64,000 bases of DNA, from assembly GCF_037038585.1 (NCBI RefSeq), contig NC_092525.1, positions 1,528,969-1,592,968 of the forward strand, read 5' to 3'. The position numbers were made by a program, and so were the translations under genes. Below are positions 30,001 through 43,200 of this stretch, piece by piece (position 1 is the first letter of the stretch; the number at the start of each line of letters is the position of its first letter). The notes beneath the pieces were generated by a model, which did no database searches, was not told the origin of the DNA, and was given only the letters and a program-made list of their open reading frames with translations. The stretch is from Patagioenas fasciata. Taxonomy: Eukaryota; Chordata; Aves; Columbiformes; Columbidae.

Positions 30001-33000
30001 TGAAATGAAGCTGTGTGTGTTTCATTTCAGTGATCTACAGGGAATTCAAACCAACAATAACAACTTGCCGTATTATCAGAAACAGTTTCTGAAGAGCAAA
30101 CACAACAATATGGGAGGGGGGAGTGGAAGAAACACCACCTGGATTCATTTTCCCATATCAATTCTTATGAAAATACCCACAATAGGATGCACTTATCAGC
30201 AAGGTATACAACTGCACATCTACACACAACATAACTGCATGTAATCGCACATTTTTGACCATATTAACTACAAATTGGGCAGCTATAAAATACGTCAGTT
30301 ATACCTTCATTTACTTCCAGAAATCTCCACTGAAATTATTTTGTTGCTTAAATTACTGTATAATGTGCACTTTATTAATGTATTATACATTAAGTATACA
30401 AACATGTTATGAAAAAACAAATCTAGTCCCAATACCTTTTTGAGTTTTAAAGGACGCCGGTGGGTAACGGTGAACAATCAACAGTCATCCGGGTAAAACA
30501 CCCATGGGCAGAACTGAAACTTGTTTTCATTGGTAGGTTGTGTTTTTCTGCAAGTTGTGTTATCATACCTACATACAGCAAATAAAGATTTGACCCAAAT
30601 TACATACCTTTATGTGCATACACACACGCACATGTTTGTGTTGTACAAAGATGCACACTGTTACTGAGATGTATAGGCATTGAATGTGTCAGGTAAGTAA
30701 CATGACAAGAGGCTTGAGAGGTGGGTCTGCAGGGAATTATGTAAGTAACATATTAATGCAACAAATCTGGTGGCATAAAGCTACGGGGGAAAAAAATCCA
30801 GCGGAGAATCAGATAAATTCACGTGTTCTTTAAAGACAGCTCATGCATTCAACCAACTCCCAGGTGGGCCTGACTGTGGAAAGGAAAGTTTGCTTGAGCA
30901 CTTAGCGCCAGTGTCTGATGAGCAGACAAAACACCAACTGCAGACCGGGGACCCCCAGTTCTCAACCAGTTCATGGCTCTGAGCATCTTCTTTCCACACA
31001 CTGCGGGTAACGCTTTACATCTGCAATCCCCTCCCTAAACCCATCTTGTTCCTGGCTGAGAAGATACCAGATGTGGGAACTATTGCATGATAGAAGAATT
31101 TGTGCTGTTAAATCACAGGATTCTGAGCACTGCAGATGATCACAGTGCGGTGCTGCCCTGAGAAGAAAGGACGAGTGACTCTTGGTGTTCCCTGCTGCTC
31201 ACTGCCCTGATCCTGCCCACCCTCATGTTCCAGCCACTCAGACCCCGGCCAGAATGACTGAGACAGGAGGGTCTCTTAAGGATGTTTTGTTTTGTCCAGA
31301 TACCTTTAATTTGCTTATATACACAGATTTCATAAGAGGAAGCACTTGATTTCACCGATGACACGATTTCTCCGTTAACGCATCTCACCAAGATTGCCAG
31401 TTGACAGTCCCCCTTAGGATGAGAGAACGTTCATGTTGAACAAATCATGAACACTTGCAGTGATTGAAACTGGGGGTTTTTCAGACAAGCACCATCTGCC
31501 TCCTGCGCCAGAGACTCAACAGAATTATGTCTCAGACATTATGGCAACAACAGCTCATCCCGCAGCGATGGGTCACTCAGAGCGAAAACAATCCCGTATG
31601 GACACCGTGTCCAGCAGCAGATGGGGCACTCAGGAGAAGGTGAATCGCGATTTACATCCCAACACCAGCCGAGGCCCGCAGACAAAGGCCGCGGGCTGAC
31701 AGGGGAGGGGACGGGCCTTTCGTTCTCCTTCTTTGCTTCTCTTTTCCTTTCCTACACCCTTATTTCATCTCCTCTCCCTCTATGAGCAGTATAACCTAAG
31801 GCTTAGAGCCACAAAACTCCTTTGTGTAAACCCTTTGGCTGTTAAACTGTTCACCAATTTGGCTTAAGTAGCGTAAATCTTCCTGCTAATTGGGCCAAGC
31901 TGCAAAATAAAAGGTGTTGGGGTTTTTTTGTTTATGGTCCTTGAGTACCCCATATACTCTTTTCTAACTAAGGGGACCTGAATCGGAGTCACCTCCCCAC
32001 ACACGGACAGCTGGGGACGTTCTGCAATGAAAACTTGTATGGAGAGGGGAACACACTGAATAGGTCAATCCAGCATTTAATAAAAGCAACAGAGTTAGCT
32101 CTTGAATTAACATTGATAACATGCTCTGCTATATTGTGGCCAGTTGCGATTGGAAACAGCGCAGTTACAAGTTCGGTGTGCATGGTCCTCTGTATACACG
32201 AAGACATCCAGCCAGCTTTAGTCACGCACCTGATCTTTCCTTCGTGTTACAGATCTCTGCAATGAAAGCTGGGAGCAACAAACATTCAGCTTTCTGATGT
32301 GTCATTAAAGAGATTTTTCTGCATTTACTACAACCTTGACCGAGCCTGTACCTGATTGCTTTAACTGGCATTAGATAAGTCATTGAGGAAGCAGTCAAGT
32401 CAGCCCGCGAGAAGACACGGAGAGGTGACAAAGTTGTAAGTCCCTAGGATGCTGGCACACCAGCACGAACACAGGCAAGCAGAAGCCTCCAACGCATTGG
32501 CAGAAATATCCTACTCAGGTACAGCAGACAAATGCAACTTATAATGGAACGGTTACAATATGCTTGGTAGAAAAAAGCTGAGGTTCCGCTGCCTCAGGCG
32601 CACAGCGGTTACTGCTGTGTCTGGTCTAACCCAGATCCAGTAGTGAGCTACACGTGTTTATCTTGGTTTGATATTTGTAGTGCACGTGTTAACGTACAGA
32701 TCAATATACAAGTCAAGGTCTGATGAACAAAATCTCTCTCTGAAAGATCCTGAAGTGATCACTGGAGTGATTTTCAAGGCAAAGATTCTGTCTGTCTCCA
32801 GCTCCCAGAAGACTTCAGAGGTGAAATTCTCTATAAATCCTGAGGGGGAAAGAGGGGGTTGTAAGGAACATGAACCTGAAGAACATTCAGTAGCTCTCCC
32901 GGGCGCTCTGTGACGGAGCCTCCCCTGTTCACCAGCTCCTGAGGCTCCAGGGGCTGCAACACGGGGCACAACGCGCTCACAGACTGAACCTGCGCTGAGG

Positions 33001-34416
33001 GAGAAAATGCCTTCCTGATGAAGCTTTAACATCAACACACCAACTATTGCTTGTCCTTCAAGGAAACTATCTTGTTATAAGCATTTATAGCTCTATTGTC
33101 TATTTATGCTTTTAGCAATAAGCGCTTTTATCCACATTTCATTTTGGTGCACCTGGTAAGACATGTGATTGAAGGTGACAGATAAGAGCAGGGCACTCTT
33201 TTAATCCCTAAGACAGGACCCTGGGAAAACTTCACAGGAATCAGTTCTTCACTACATTGCTGCTCCTTGCATTCACAGGCCAGCAGAAAAGCACGGGCCG
33301 AGGTGAGAACCGCCCGCAGAAGGGGCTGCCAGACACTGTTCTGGCTGATGCTCTGCCAGGACGTGCTTCGTTTTCTGTCCGGTGCTGTGCGGGGGGAACA
33401 CGGAACATCTGCACGAAAAACCTGCGCTTGGCTCGTGCAGCATCTGTGTCACGGGAACCGAGAGCCACGTCTCATCGCTGACCTCGCGTGTTCACACAGC
33501 TGACTCAGTGATCGATACAGGTTTATCTGCATTACAAGCACAGCCGAGCCAGGTCAAGAGTGCTTCTTAAGAACCATTTTCAAAATGATCTTTCTAGACA
33601 ATAAAGACTGATTTATCTTAATTTGTCTTACCTAAAAGCTAAGAAAGTATTTAATTTCTAGTAAGAAAGATGCCTAATTTTCTTTTGGCTATTAAAAATT
33701 GTATTAACCTCCAAAAATAAGAGAGTAAATGTCTGTTAACACTTTTTCCTTTTATGCTGATGTGAAGAAAATTCCTCTCTCATCCTGGTACTGTCAAACA
33801 GGATGAACATTTACAGAGAATGAGAGTGGGGAGTGACGAAAAAGTCAACAGCTTTTGCAGTCAGTTTATATAAATTAAGATAAACGTGATATTGAAGCAA
33901 ACCCAAATGTTTCTAACGTTCTCCTATAGAATCTCCTGCTGCTGTACAATAAGATATACTCTCAGACTATGACAACATTAGTCCGTGTCTTTGTAAGGCG
34001 CAGTCTTTTTCCTACCATATCATGCATAGGTGCCACACTTTTATATAGCCAGGTAACTGCTCATCTAAGGTGCATTTTGAAACATACCTTATCCTGCTTT
34101 GGAACCTGTGCCGAAATGGAAAGTAGTTGCTCTGTATCCAGGAATTTTGAGATAACTGTAAAACAAAAGTAAACAGATCAGAAATTGAATGGAAATCATA
34201 ACAAAATCTATTTTTTTTTTTTTATGAACACAATTATTTAGTGAAACTTTTGTTAATCTTTTTCTTCCATTCTATCTTCACAAATTATTTACCAGGGAAA
34301 AAACAGGTTAAAAATTGCTGCTATCTAAATTATGTTGTCATAACTACACAGACTGTACCGAAGCATGTAGCAATTATTTTACAGGTGGACATATATCAAT
34401 TTGGTAATATTCTTTT
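30001..34416. other. No recognised gene
   Basis: AT-rich sequence with short frames only. Poly-T tracts, such as the one at 34209-34222, and a GC-richer island-like patch at 33240-33500 are present. A plus-strand acceptor-like CATTCACAG at about 33280 precedes one short open stretch. Unit-2 copy at 58835-63250. Confidence 0.45.
32658..32839 (-). CDS. Weak candidate exon, unrecognised
   Basis: A strong minus-strand acceptor (CTTTCCCCCTCAG) is followed by about 60 open codons, beginning FIENFTSEVFWELE, with normal composition and a donor-like GTACGT inside the far end. No family resemblance. Unit-2 copy at 61492-61673. Confidence 0.18.
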
Positions 34417-37400
34417 AGTGTGATTGAATCACACGTCTCTTGTGATAAAGATCAAGATGACACGATCCAGCTCCAGGTGCACTGACTCATACTCTGCTGT
34501 TGTGTTCTGTTTAGTTTGTCTGGACCACTATGAAGCAACAGGAAAAAACACCCATACACAACAACAGAACATCAGTGATGCCTTTATTTGTTTTTAATGT
34601 ATACATTATGTACACCCGAATACTTCCAACTAGTCACAGAGGTAGAGACAAACTCACATTCTTTGAAAAAGGTATTGGCTGACTTCTACCCATTTAATCT
34701 GAGAAATTCGCTTTTCTTAGCAAAATCCTTGAGAAAAACATCACTATCATAATAAAGATTATTTCCACTACGTGTCACCTGGCCAATAATTACAATTCAA
34801 ACATATTGAGTCACGTTGCATACTTTCACAGATTAGAAAGAAAGTGTTTTAACATAAATTGAATATGATGCATTAAAAATAAACTACTACTTAGTTGAAT
34901 ACACTCAGAAAACCAAAGACGGTAAATGTCAAATGAGGGTTCCAGGTAAGAGTACCCTACAGATTTGAAGCGCGCTTTGGGGACACCCAGCGCCTCCTGT
35001 TCACTGTACATTATGTGAACTGCAGCAGCTGAGACCCTGGGATGTGTGACCTGCAAAAACCATGAACATTAAAGTAACGTTTATAAATCACAAACATGTT
35101 ATTTGGCTTCCTTATGGACTGAAAGTGACAGGAGTGAAGCATCTAAACGTGATCTGTCCCACATTCATTCTTCACCAGCCTGCAGCGGTTCTAGCAGGAG
35201 CTTCACACGTTTTCCCCCATTTAAGAGTTTAGATGCCAAAATATCCCAATAAGAACCATAATGCTTGTTTACATCTAGAATTGTCTTAAATATACGTCCT
35301 CCTATGCATGTTACAGAACACTGTAACCCTGCTTTGTATATTAACATGTAATACATGCCACTAAAACCGCATCAATTAACTGACTAGACAAAGTTTTCCT
35401 CTGGAATTTAACACGTGCATTAAAACTCCTCCAAACCGAAGCCCAGCTCTACTAGGCCGTCCCACAAGCGCAGGGCTTGAGCTCTGGTTTGAGCCCGATG
35501 CCGCACTCCCCGCGCCGGGCTGCAGTACCGCGCTGTGGCCACCGGGCGGCAGCACCAGCGACACCCGGCGGGCGGTGCACCGCGGGAGCACCGGGGCGCC
35601 ACCGCGCATGCGCGGAACCGGGGCTGAACGTCCGCGTGCGTGCGGGGGTGACCTGCACCGGGGTGACCACCCGGGATCACCCACAGCAAACGAGTCACCC
35701 GGGACAACGCGGAACAGAGAATCCGCTCTAGAGAACCACCCCACCCAGAGAACCCTCCTCGGCGGAACCTCCCGGCGGCCCGTTCGAGCTCTCTAGTGCC
35801 CTATTTGCGTAGCCACGCCTCTGATTTGCATTTCTCCGCCCCATCCTCGCCCCGCCTGCCGTTCCCATGCGCCCCGCCCCTGCTCTTATCTCTCGCAATC
35901 TGATTTGCAGGCTTCGAATCTCAATTTGCATTCTCCCCGCCTACTCACCTCCCTGCCCAAGCCCCGAGGAGATTTGCATATCCGGCACGACGCTCTGCTC
36001 TGTTCTGTTTCTATTCGACCCCATCTATTTCTATTATTTCTACTTCTATTAATTCTCGTTCTATTTCTTTTCCTGTTTTCTGTTTCTTTCCCTGCGAAGT
36101 ACAAACCACACCTGATCTCACAGATGTCCAGTGTAACCTGTAGCTGCTTTTGGTAAATATGAGCAGAACTTTACAGCACACGGTTTTCCCAGCAACATGA
36201 AGCAGAGAGCGTATTCAAAAAAAAAAAAAAAACAAACCACAAACACAAAGACGACACACAGCCTTGTAAGTCGGGTGATTAATTCTATTCAGTACGCTTT
36301 TACTTAAGTTAGATTACAAGAAAACTAAATGGGGCTCGCCCAGTGCCCTGTGAGTAGTAAAAACCATCACCACACAGTCAGTCATTCAGCAGAGAGCTCG
36401 CAGCAGCTCCCCGGCTGCCGCAGTTATGGAACGAAGCGTCTGGCTCGCACACAGAGCCCCCCAGCCCCTGCTCCCACCGCTGACCAGGTGCGGGTGCCGT
36501 TCTGCTCCCTGGGGGCAGCTCAGGCCTTTCCCTCAAGTGCACCCGCCAGAGACATTTCCGGGTAAGGATGAGTTTTTTAATCCTTTCTATAAACAGAATT
36601 TCTTTGCATTTTAAAAACCTTGTACATCACTGACATTGACTCCTATGTCTCTTTTTACACATACGTATGTATTTAGGGAATATATTTGATTCATATATAT
36701 CATCTATTTCCACTGTAATGTATATCTACTTAGACATCTACACACTTGCGTATGCATTTACATGTATATATCTGCTTAAACTTATACAGAATATCTGTTT
36801 ATGCTTATATATATCACCACTTATTATCTAGAATATCCATTTATACTTACGCACCTGTTTAGCCTTCTCTTTGGACACAAATATCTTTCTAGACTTGCAG
36901 ATGTTGGCATATTGTTACAATCATATTATTACATTTATGTATATTTAGACAGAGCTATCGATTCACACTTGGCGTGTGGCACGATGAGCAGGGACACGTG
37001 GCCAGCTGCACGGCTCAAGCACGAGGGACACCCCGACCTGCCAGGGAAAAGCGCCACTGAGAGCCAGACAGAAACAAAGTACGTCAGAGCACGCTGTCAG
37101 ATATTGGGGAAACACTCATAGCATCCAGTTGCCTCTCTTTTTCAGTTTTTAGAACAAATACCCATCTGCTTAAGTACACCTAATAAATTATATGCTGCAC
37201 CTACTCAACAATTACTCTTAACTATGGAAGTCAACATGTAAATTAGACCATTTTATTTGCTTTAAGTTTCATTGATAGGAAAATCAGTGAGATAGAAGAC
37301 ATGGGTTTACTTTAAAAAATAAATAAATATCCCCATTCCTGCAGTGCAGCATAAGGCTACGAAAAAGGAGCGTCAGACTCACGAACACTTTTGGCTGCAC

Positions 37401-38606
37401 TGCAGCACACAGGGGAACACGTTTCTGTGACCGTGACAGCTCGACTGTCGCAACCGGGAACCCGAAGCCCAGCGGTGCCACCAACCTTTGCCAGGCCTGC
37501 TGTGCTGGGCTCTGCGGAAGGAAATGGACTTTGGTTGGTTGTTTCAAAGAAAATGAACAGTCCTGTTGTTGATGAGGCCACTGCCCACTACATCACCTGG
37601 GAAGATCCACTCGGAGGGCAGGTTCATAAAATGCAGCTTCTTGGAATGAGGAATGCTGCCGTTTTGGAAGATTTCTTACCAACTGAAGTCAGAACTACAC
37701 ACTGTAGGTTAAGAGAAAAAAGTCACTATTGAAACAATAACTCATCCAAATCACACATGGACTCACCGCCACCAGTTACGAGGCTGAAAGTGCTTCTTGG
37801 GAACACCTGGCAAACACGCAGAACAAAACCGATTTGCCCAGGTGCTTGTATCTCTGTCAGCTTTTTGAGTACTATTCTAAGATATTTTAAAAACCTATTG
37901 AGTGAAAAAGAACAAAGCATTTGTCATTGAATCAGGTTGTTTCTTCTGGACATCTGAACTCTTACAAACACCTCCTTTCCTCTTTTAGTACAAAATCATT
38001 TCCATAGTATCATTCAATAGTAAGCCCACAGAAACAGAAGATTACGCTTTCAGGAAGAGAAAATAACCAGAGGGAGGTGAGCTCTGCACAGGTGTACCGT
38101 GCTCCAGAACAGACCTTATTTTTAGTACTCCTGGTAAAATATTTCGTATTAAAAATATAGAAGGAGAGTCGGTGCATTCTTAATGTTAACTTTAAAGTCC
38201 ACTCTACAAGTACCTGAGGAAAAGTGCAGACACGCGTCCTAGCCGTACCTTGTACGGGCAGACCGCTCTGGATTCCTTCTGTCTGTCTGGTACTTCTGTA
38301 GCAGAAGACGGGGCAACCGCGGTGAAACGGTGGCAGCAGACATCCAGCTGAAAGAGGAAAAGCCCTTCAGAACAAAGCTGGAGAGGAACCTGACACTTCC
38401 TTTTTTCTTGTGAAGGCTACAGTTGAGTGGAGAAAAAAGTATTTTGCACCATCTTCAGTACAGCTGTTGATACGGCCACTGGAGCGTTTGCGTTTTTTGG
38501 ATAACCAGGCCATTTTTGACTCATTGGCAGTCTGAGTTCCCTAGAACACATTTTCCCAGATACACACAGAACACAGACACAGATATCACCCAAGTATAGC
38601 CAAGAT
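34417..38606 (+). repeat. Copy 2, left part (equivalent to 1-4190)
   Basis: It carries the second copies of the poly(A) signal (34583-34588), the candidate exons (34826-35050 and 35176-35356), the CpG-rich promoter region (35436-35986), the CTCF motif (35520-35556), the NRF1 site (35604-35613) and the octamer cluster (35803-35979). No sequence difference was noticed. Confidence 0.9.
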
Positions 38607-38619
38607 NNNNNNNNNNNNN
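38607..38619. other. 13-N assembly gap
   Basis: A run of exactly 13 N. The left flank matches copy 1 up to base 4190 and the right flank resumes at copy-1 base 9786. Thirteen N is the fixed spacer that Bionano-type hybrid scaffolding writes when neighbouring contigs are predicted to overlap. It is not a size estimate, so the real content here is unknown. Confidence 0.97.
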
Positions 38620-40253
38620 TATTAGCGTTCTTACTATTTTACGGGAGAAACACAGGGCACAGCTGATTTTGCCCACGTGCAGCGCAGTGATCACACGGGT
38701 GCGGTGAACCGGGTGGAAGGCCCTAGAAAAGGAAAATCAGCCTCCGTGTGCAGGGCCAAAACAGAAATCCTTTTCAAACTGTGCCATTTTAAAAAGCTAC
38801 CAGGGGTATAAAGCAGAAAAAAGAGCAGTGAATGTGTATAATGACACAATTAGATGGTTCTCCAGTTCCATGATGTGCTCTTTTACTGACAGTGTCTGCT
38901 GGAGTGGATACCCTGGACACCAACAAGCGGGTCCTGGTGCTGTGCCCATGGTGATTCATCCACTGTGGCCGTGGGTGTTAGGCCCTGATACAATAGACAC
39001 AAAACCTTGGGAGGGAGGTGATCACAGTAGAACGCTTAAAGATAATGAGCTAGCAGACTTGATTTAATCTTTATTTAAAAATACACATGGCTGCTGTCTT
39101 TTCTACAGTTTAGGTAGGACGGGCTCCAATATCTCTATGAATTACAATACATGACAAAAATTAAAGGGGGAAAGCTCTATTTTTACAATGGTAAATACAG
39201 TCTAAATCAATTTGGGAAACAGGTAAAGGGGTGTAGCAAATGAGGCACAGACGATCCTGTTTTATCTCAGAAGGCTTTGGCGTATTTACAGCTTTAGGCA
39301 CAGCGTGTCCAATCCCGTATAAAATGCACTGTCCATACCAATTCAGCCTGTCCCCCGATATAAGGACATCAGGATGCCACCCTGCATTCACCAAGGGACA
39401 ATCCTGATCTAATGTTCTCTGTGTATTCTACACCAATATCTGTTCGTCAACAAACCTTTTACTGGTTTCAATTTCTTTCCCTGATTGTCCTTTTTCAAAT
39501 ACAATGCGTATGTAACATTTTGTATTGTGTAATATGCATTATATAATAGACAATATATGATTTAAAACATATATCTTACTATATATTACATGTAGTGCAT
39601 TGCTATACTACACATCTCAAGGTATACCCACCCAGACCTGTGCAGCATATTAATATTCTTTACAGTGGCCACCATTAATTACAATATTCAATCAGATTCC
39701 CCCTGGTAGCTTTCCCCAGGGAGTCAAACGATCCTTTTCCAATGTCACAAAATACAGCCGGGGGGGACTTCTTTCGAATCCCTCCTGTCCCTTGTCCACT
39801 ACCTATTTCACAATCACAATAACAAACAATTGGTTAACCGTAAGTATTGGACTATAAAATCACCCAAGACACAAGTAACAACAAATCACTAAAGACACAA
39901 ACAATTATACAATTGCTAAGGCACAAACAGCAAAATCACTAAAGGTACCTTTATCAAATTACTGTTCCCTTGTTTTTCTCTTTTATTTATTGTTTTCTCA
40001 TTTTCCTCTTTAGTTTTTTATTTCTTTTTAATTTACCCAATTTACCAAAATGCGCAGACCCAACGCGCTGGTGTTGCCCACGTCTCGCGCAGGCAGCCTG
40101 CAAACAAACCAGACTATGAAAGTGCCTTATCTCATTGATGGGGTTTTACCCACGTCTCGAGCTGGCCCGAGGATCCGTGATCCCTTCCGGGAATTCCCCG
40201 GTGCCGGCACAAGGTCCCAGAGATCCTGGGGTCCACGGGAGGTCAGGCAGATT

Positions 40254-43200
40254 ATCCCATCCTCGTCGCCAGAAAACGATACCGAAAAGTCGGCAAACAG
40301 ACTCTCTAACACTGTTTTGAAAGTGTTAAAAAGCAGGCACTTTTATTACGGCGCGCTGGGCACTCGGGGGATCGCTCCTCTAATCCAGCGTGCGTTCCGC
40401 TTTCCTCTGGTTTTACATATCCTGGAACTCCTGAAACAGCAAAACACGCCAACCACTGTTTACAGACGTCCCGTGCTCTTTCACCAGTGCGTGCAGCCGC
40501 AACGAGAAATCTGGAATGAGCGTCTACAGAAACACATACGTATTTACCCACTTCAGAACAACGCGTTACATCAGCTGGCCGTAATGTCAGTAATCCCTCC
40601 TGGATTAACACCCTCTTTGGATGGCACCGGTGCTGACTGTTGGCAATCAGGGCAGGACATAAGAACGCTCCTGGCCTGATCCGTTGTAATTTGAAATTGT
40701 CGTTTTAACGACTTTGCATTCTGGTGAAAGAGTTTATGTGATAATTTACCTTGCTCCAAGGCTTTAGGCACAGTAAGCGGCACAGCTCGTGCATCGGCCC
40801 TCCTATTGCCTTCCACAAGAGGTCCTGGAAGGGCAGCGCGAGAGCGGATGTGCGCTGCATAAAAACCATGACGTCTATGATTTATTAGGAACCATAGCAT
40901 TCTCAATTCAGCCATCAAAAGAGGATTATCCTCTTCCTTCAGAAAAGAAGCTTCCAGGCGGTTAAGTATGCCAGCTGCATAATATGAGTCAGTTACAACA
41001 TTCAAAGGCTCATTACAGAACACTCAAAAGCGATCCTAACAGCTGTCAGCTCAAGAACTTGTTTGACCCTTGGTCTCCTTTTTCTACCTTGTGTTTGGAA
41101 CACTGGGTATCTGAGTTTAGCCACATAATTACAACTTTACGTGAGCGACCAAAGGCATCAGTAAATACAGTCTTGTCACTTACTGGTCGTTGCTGACAGC
41201 AGCATTTGCCCTACAACGGTAAATTACCAATTTCAGCCCACAGTTTATGTTGGGGGTAATAAACTGATATGTTCCCTGCATATGTTGCCAATGCAATCTG
41301 GAAATTCACATCTTCAGTTAATTACCATTGCAAATTCTCCTTTGTTGTAGGAATAAATATACATTCAAAGTCTGTCCCATACATAGCACATAAACATTCT
41401 CTGCCTTTAATTATTGGGTTTGCATACATTTCTTTTATTATCCAAACTGTTTTCATTGGTGTGTGAGCTAGAAAAACCCATTCCAACTCTTAAAGAATCA
41501 CTTAATGACTTGTCCCATTGAAACGGTACTGCAAACGGTTGGACGGTATTGGCTATGAGTGCCAGCCAAACTGGCAGCTGCAAATTGCGTCCCCATCCCT
41601 ATTTTTGTTCAACAGCATCGAATACTTTCTATATGGCCTGCTGAGCTTTGTCATCCAATACCTGAGTAGACAATAAATTCAGGTCTCCTTTCAAAAGTGT
41701 AAAAAGTAGACACAGTTCCTCTGTGGCAATGCCCAAAATAGGTCGGAGCCAATTTATGGCTCCTAGCAATTTTGTAAGTCATTTAAGGTCATGATATTAT
41801 GGAATTTAAGAGGTACTGGCTAAGGAATGATTTCTTGTTCTGTTATTTGCCACCCCAAATATTTCCATGGAGCAGTTTTCTGAATTTTTTCTTGTGCAAT
41901 TTGTAATCTAGCCTTTTGTATAGCGTTACATAGGACTTGCATTACTTGTTGTAGTTCCTGCTCTTATAACATGACAAGCAAGATATCATCCATATAACGA
42001 CAGATACAAGCTGAGGGGTACAGCTTCCTCACAGGTTGTACAGCTGCTGCAACTACTGTCTTGCAAATGGTTGGACTATTTCTCATCCCTTGTGGTGATA
42101 CCACCCAATGCTATCTCTTCATAGGCTCCTCTTGATTAAGTGAAGGAACACAAAATGCAAATCTGGGGGCATCCTCAGGATGTAGCAAGGTGGCACAGGT
42201 GTCCATGCCATAATTTTGATTTCACCTTGATAATCAGAGTCAATTACTCCAGGTAAAACAAACAAACCCAATTTGGTAGTAGATGATCAACCTATTAACA
42301 AAGCATGCACACTAGGCACTAAAGGCCCCCACACTCCTCTGGGAATAAGCAATACCACAGCAGTAATTAATTATCATCACTGACGGGCTGGCAGCCAAGT
42401 CCAGCCCTGCACTTCCAGCTGTTCCAGGGAAGAGATCTCGGGTCATGAGTTTAGACTTGAATTTATTTGATGGGGGTGGGGGAAGTCCTGTCCCCCACCT
42501 CCTGGGAAGGGTTAATTGGCTCCCCCTTTACATTAATCCTTGAATGATGTTCACTCACACAGTGCTTGCCCTTTCCCCATTTTGGACGATCTCTAGGAGG
42601 TACAGCCTTCGAAGTCTGGCGTGCATACTTTGTGTAATCTTTCTTTACACGACCCAGTGTCCCACAACAAAAACAATTCGATTTCAGTTCTGTTCCCAAT
42701 ACTTGTAACTGTGCTGCTAAAGCAGCAGCTAGAGAGCTGGTATAATGTTCAGTTGACTTATGTTTTGACACACTCTCATATCTGCTATAGTACACCTTTC
42801 CCTATTCCCCAAATCCTGCAACACACGCTGACAATCAGCATTAGCATTCTCAAAAGCCAATTATTTTAGTAACAACTCATGCGCTGTGTCATTATCAATT
42901 TGTCTCTCCAAAGCAGTTTGCAAGCGGTCTAAAAACAGCGCATAAGGTTCCTGTGATCCTTGCAAGATTTTTGAAAAGGACGTATTGGCATCTCTCCCAA
43001 CCTCCAGTAACTTCCGAACCACTTTCATTGCTAGTTTTGCTATTACACCACATATATATCTCTCTGGGTTACGCAACTTGATTATCTGGCAAAGCGTGGG
43101 CACATTCCCCAGCTAAAGGACTGCAATCAATCCATCTCATCCGATATGCATTATCAACGGTCTCTATAGTACAGTTCTCCCAAAAATCAGATAACTACTA

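Larger units (their letters stand above)
1..34416 (+). repeat. Macrosatellite/amplicon unit, copy 1 (34,416 bp, full)
   Basis: The first bases of the window recur at 34417 and again at 63251 in the same orientation. From each recurrence onward the sequence follows copy 1 without an indel wherever I compared it. All landmark ORFs, the two minisatellites, both retroviral remnants and a 16-A run are identical in position and translation after a constant shift. Copy 1 is the only copy that holds the 4191-9785 interval. The unit boundary is arbitrary, because a tandem array can be cut anywhere. Near-zero divergence means a very recent or actively homogenised array, or duplicated assembly of the same locus. 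Confidence 0.95.

Noticed and set aside
34200-34222. Poly-T run as the tail of a retroposon
   Set aside because: No element body or flanking duplication was seen beside it.
1-34416. Ribosomal DNA repeat unit (size about right for an rDNA unit with long spacer)
   Set aside because: No 18S, 5.8S or 28S sequence was recognisable anywhere in the unit.
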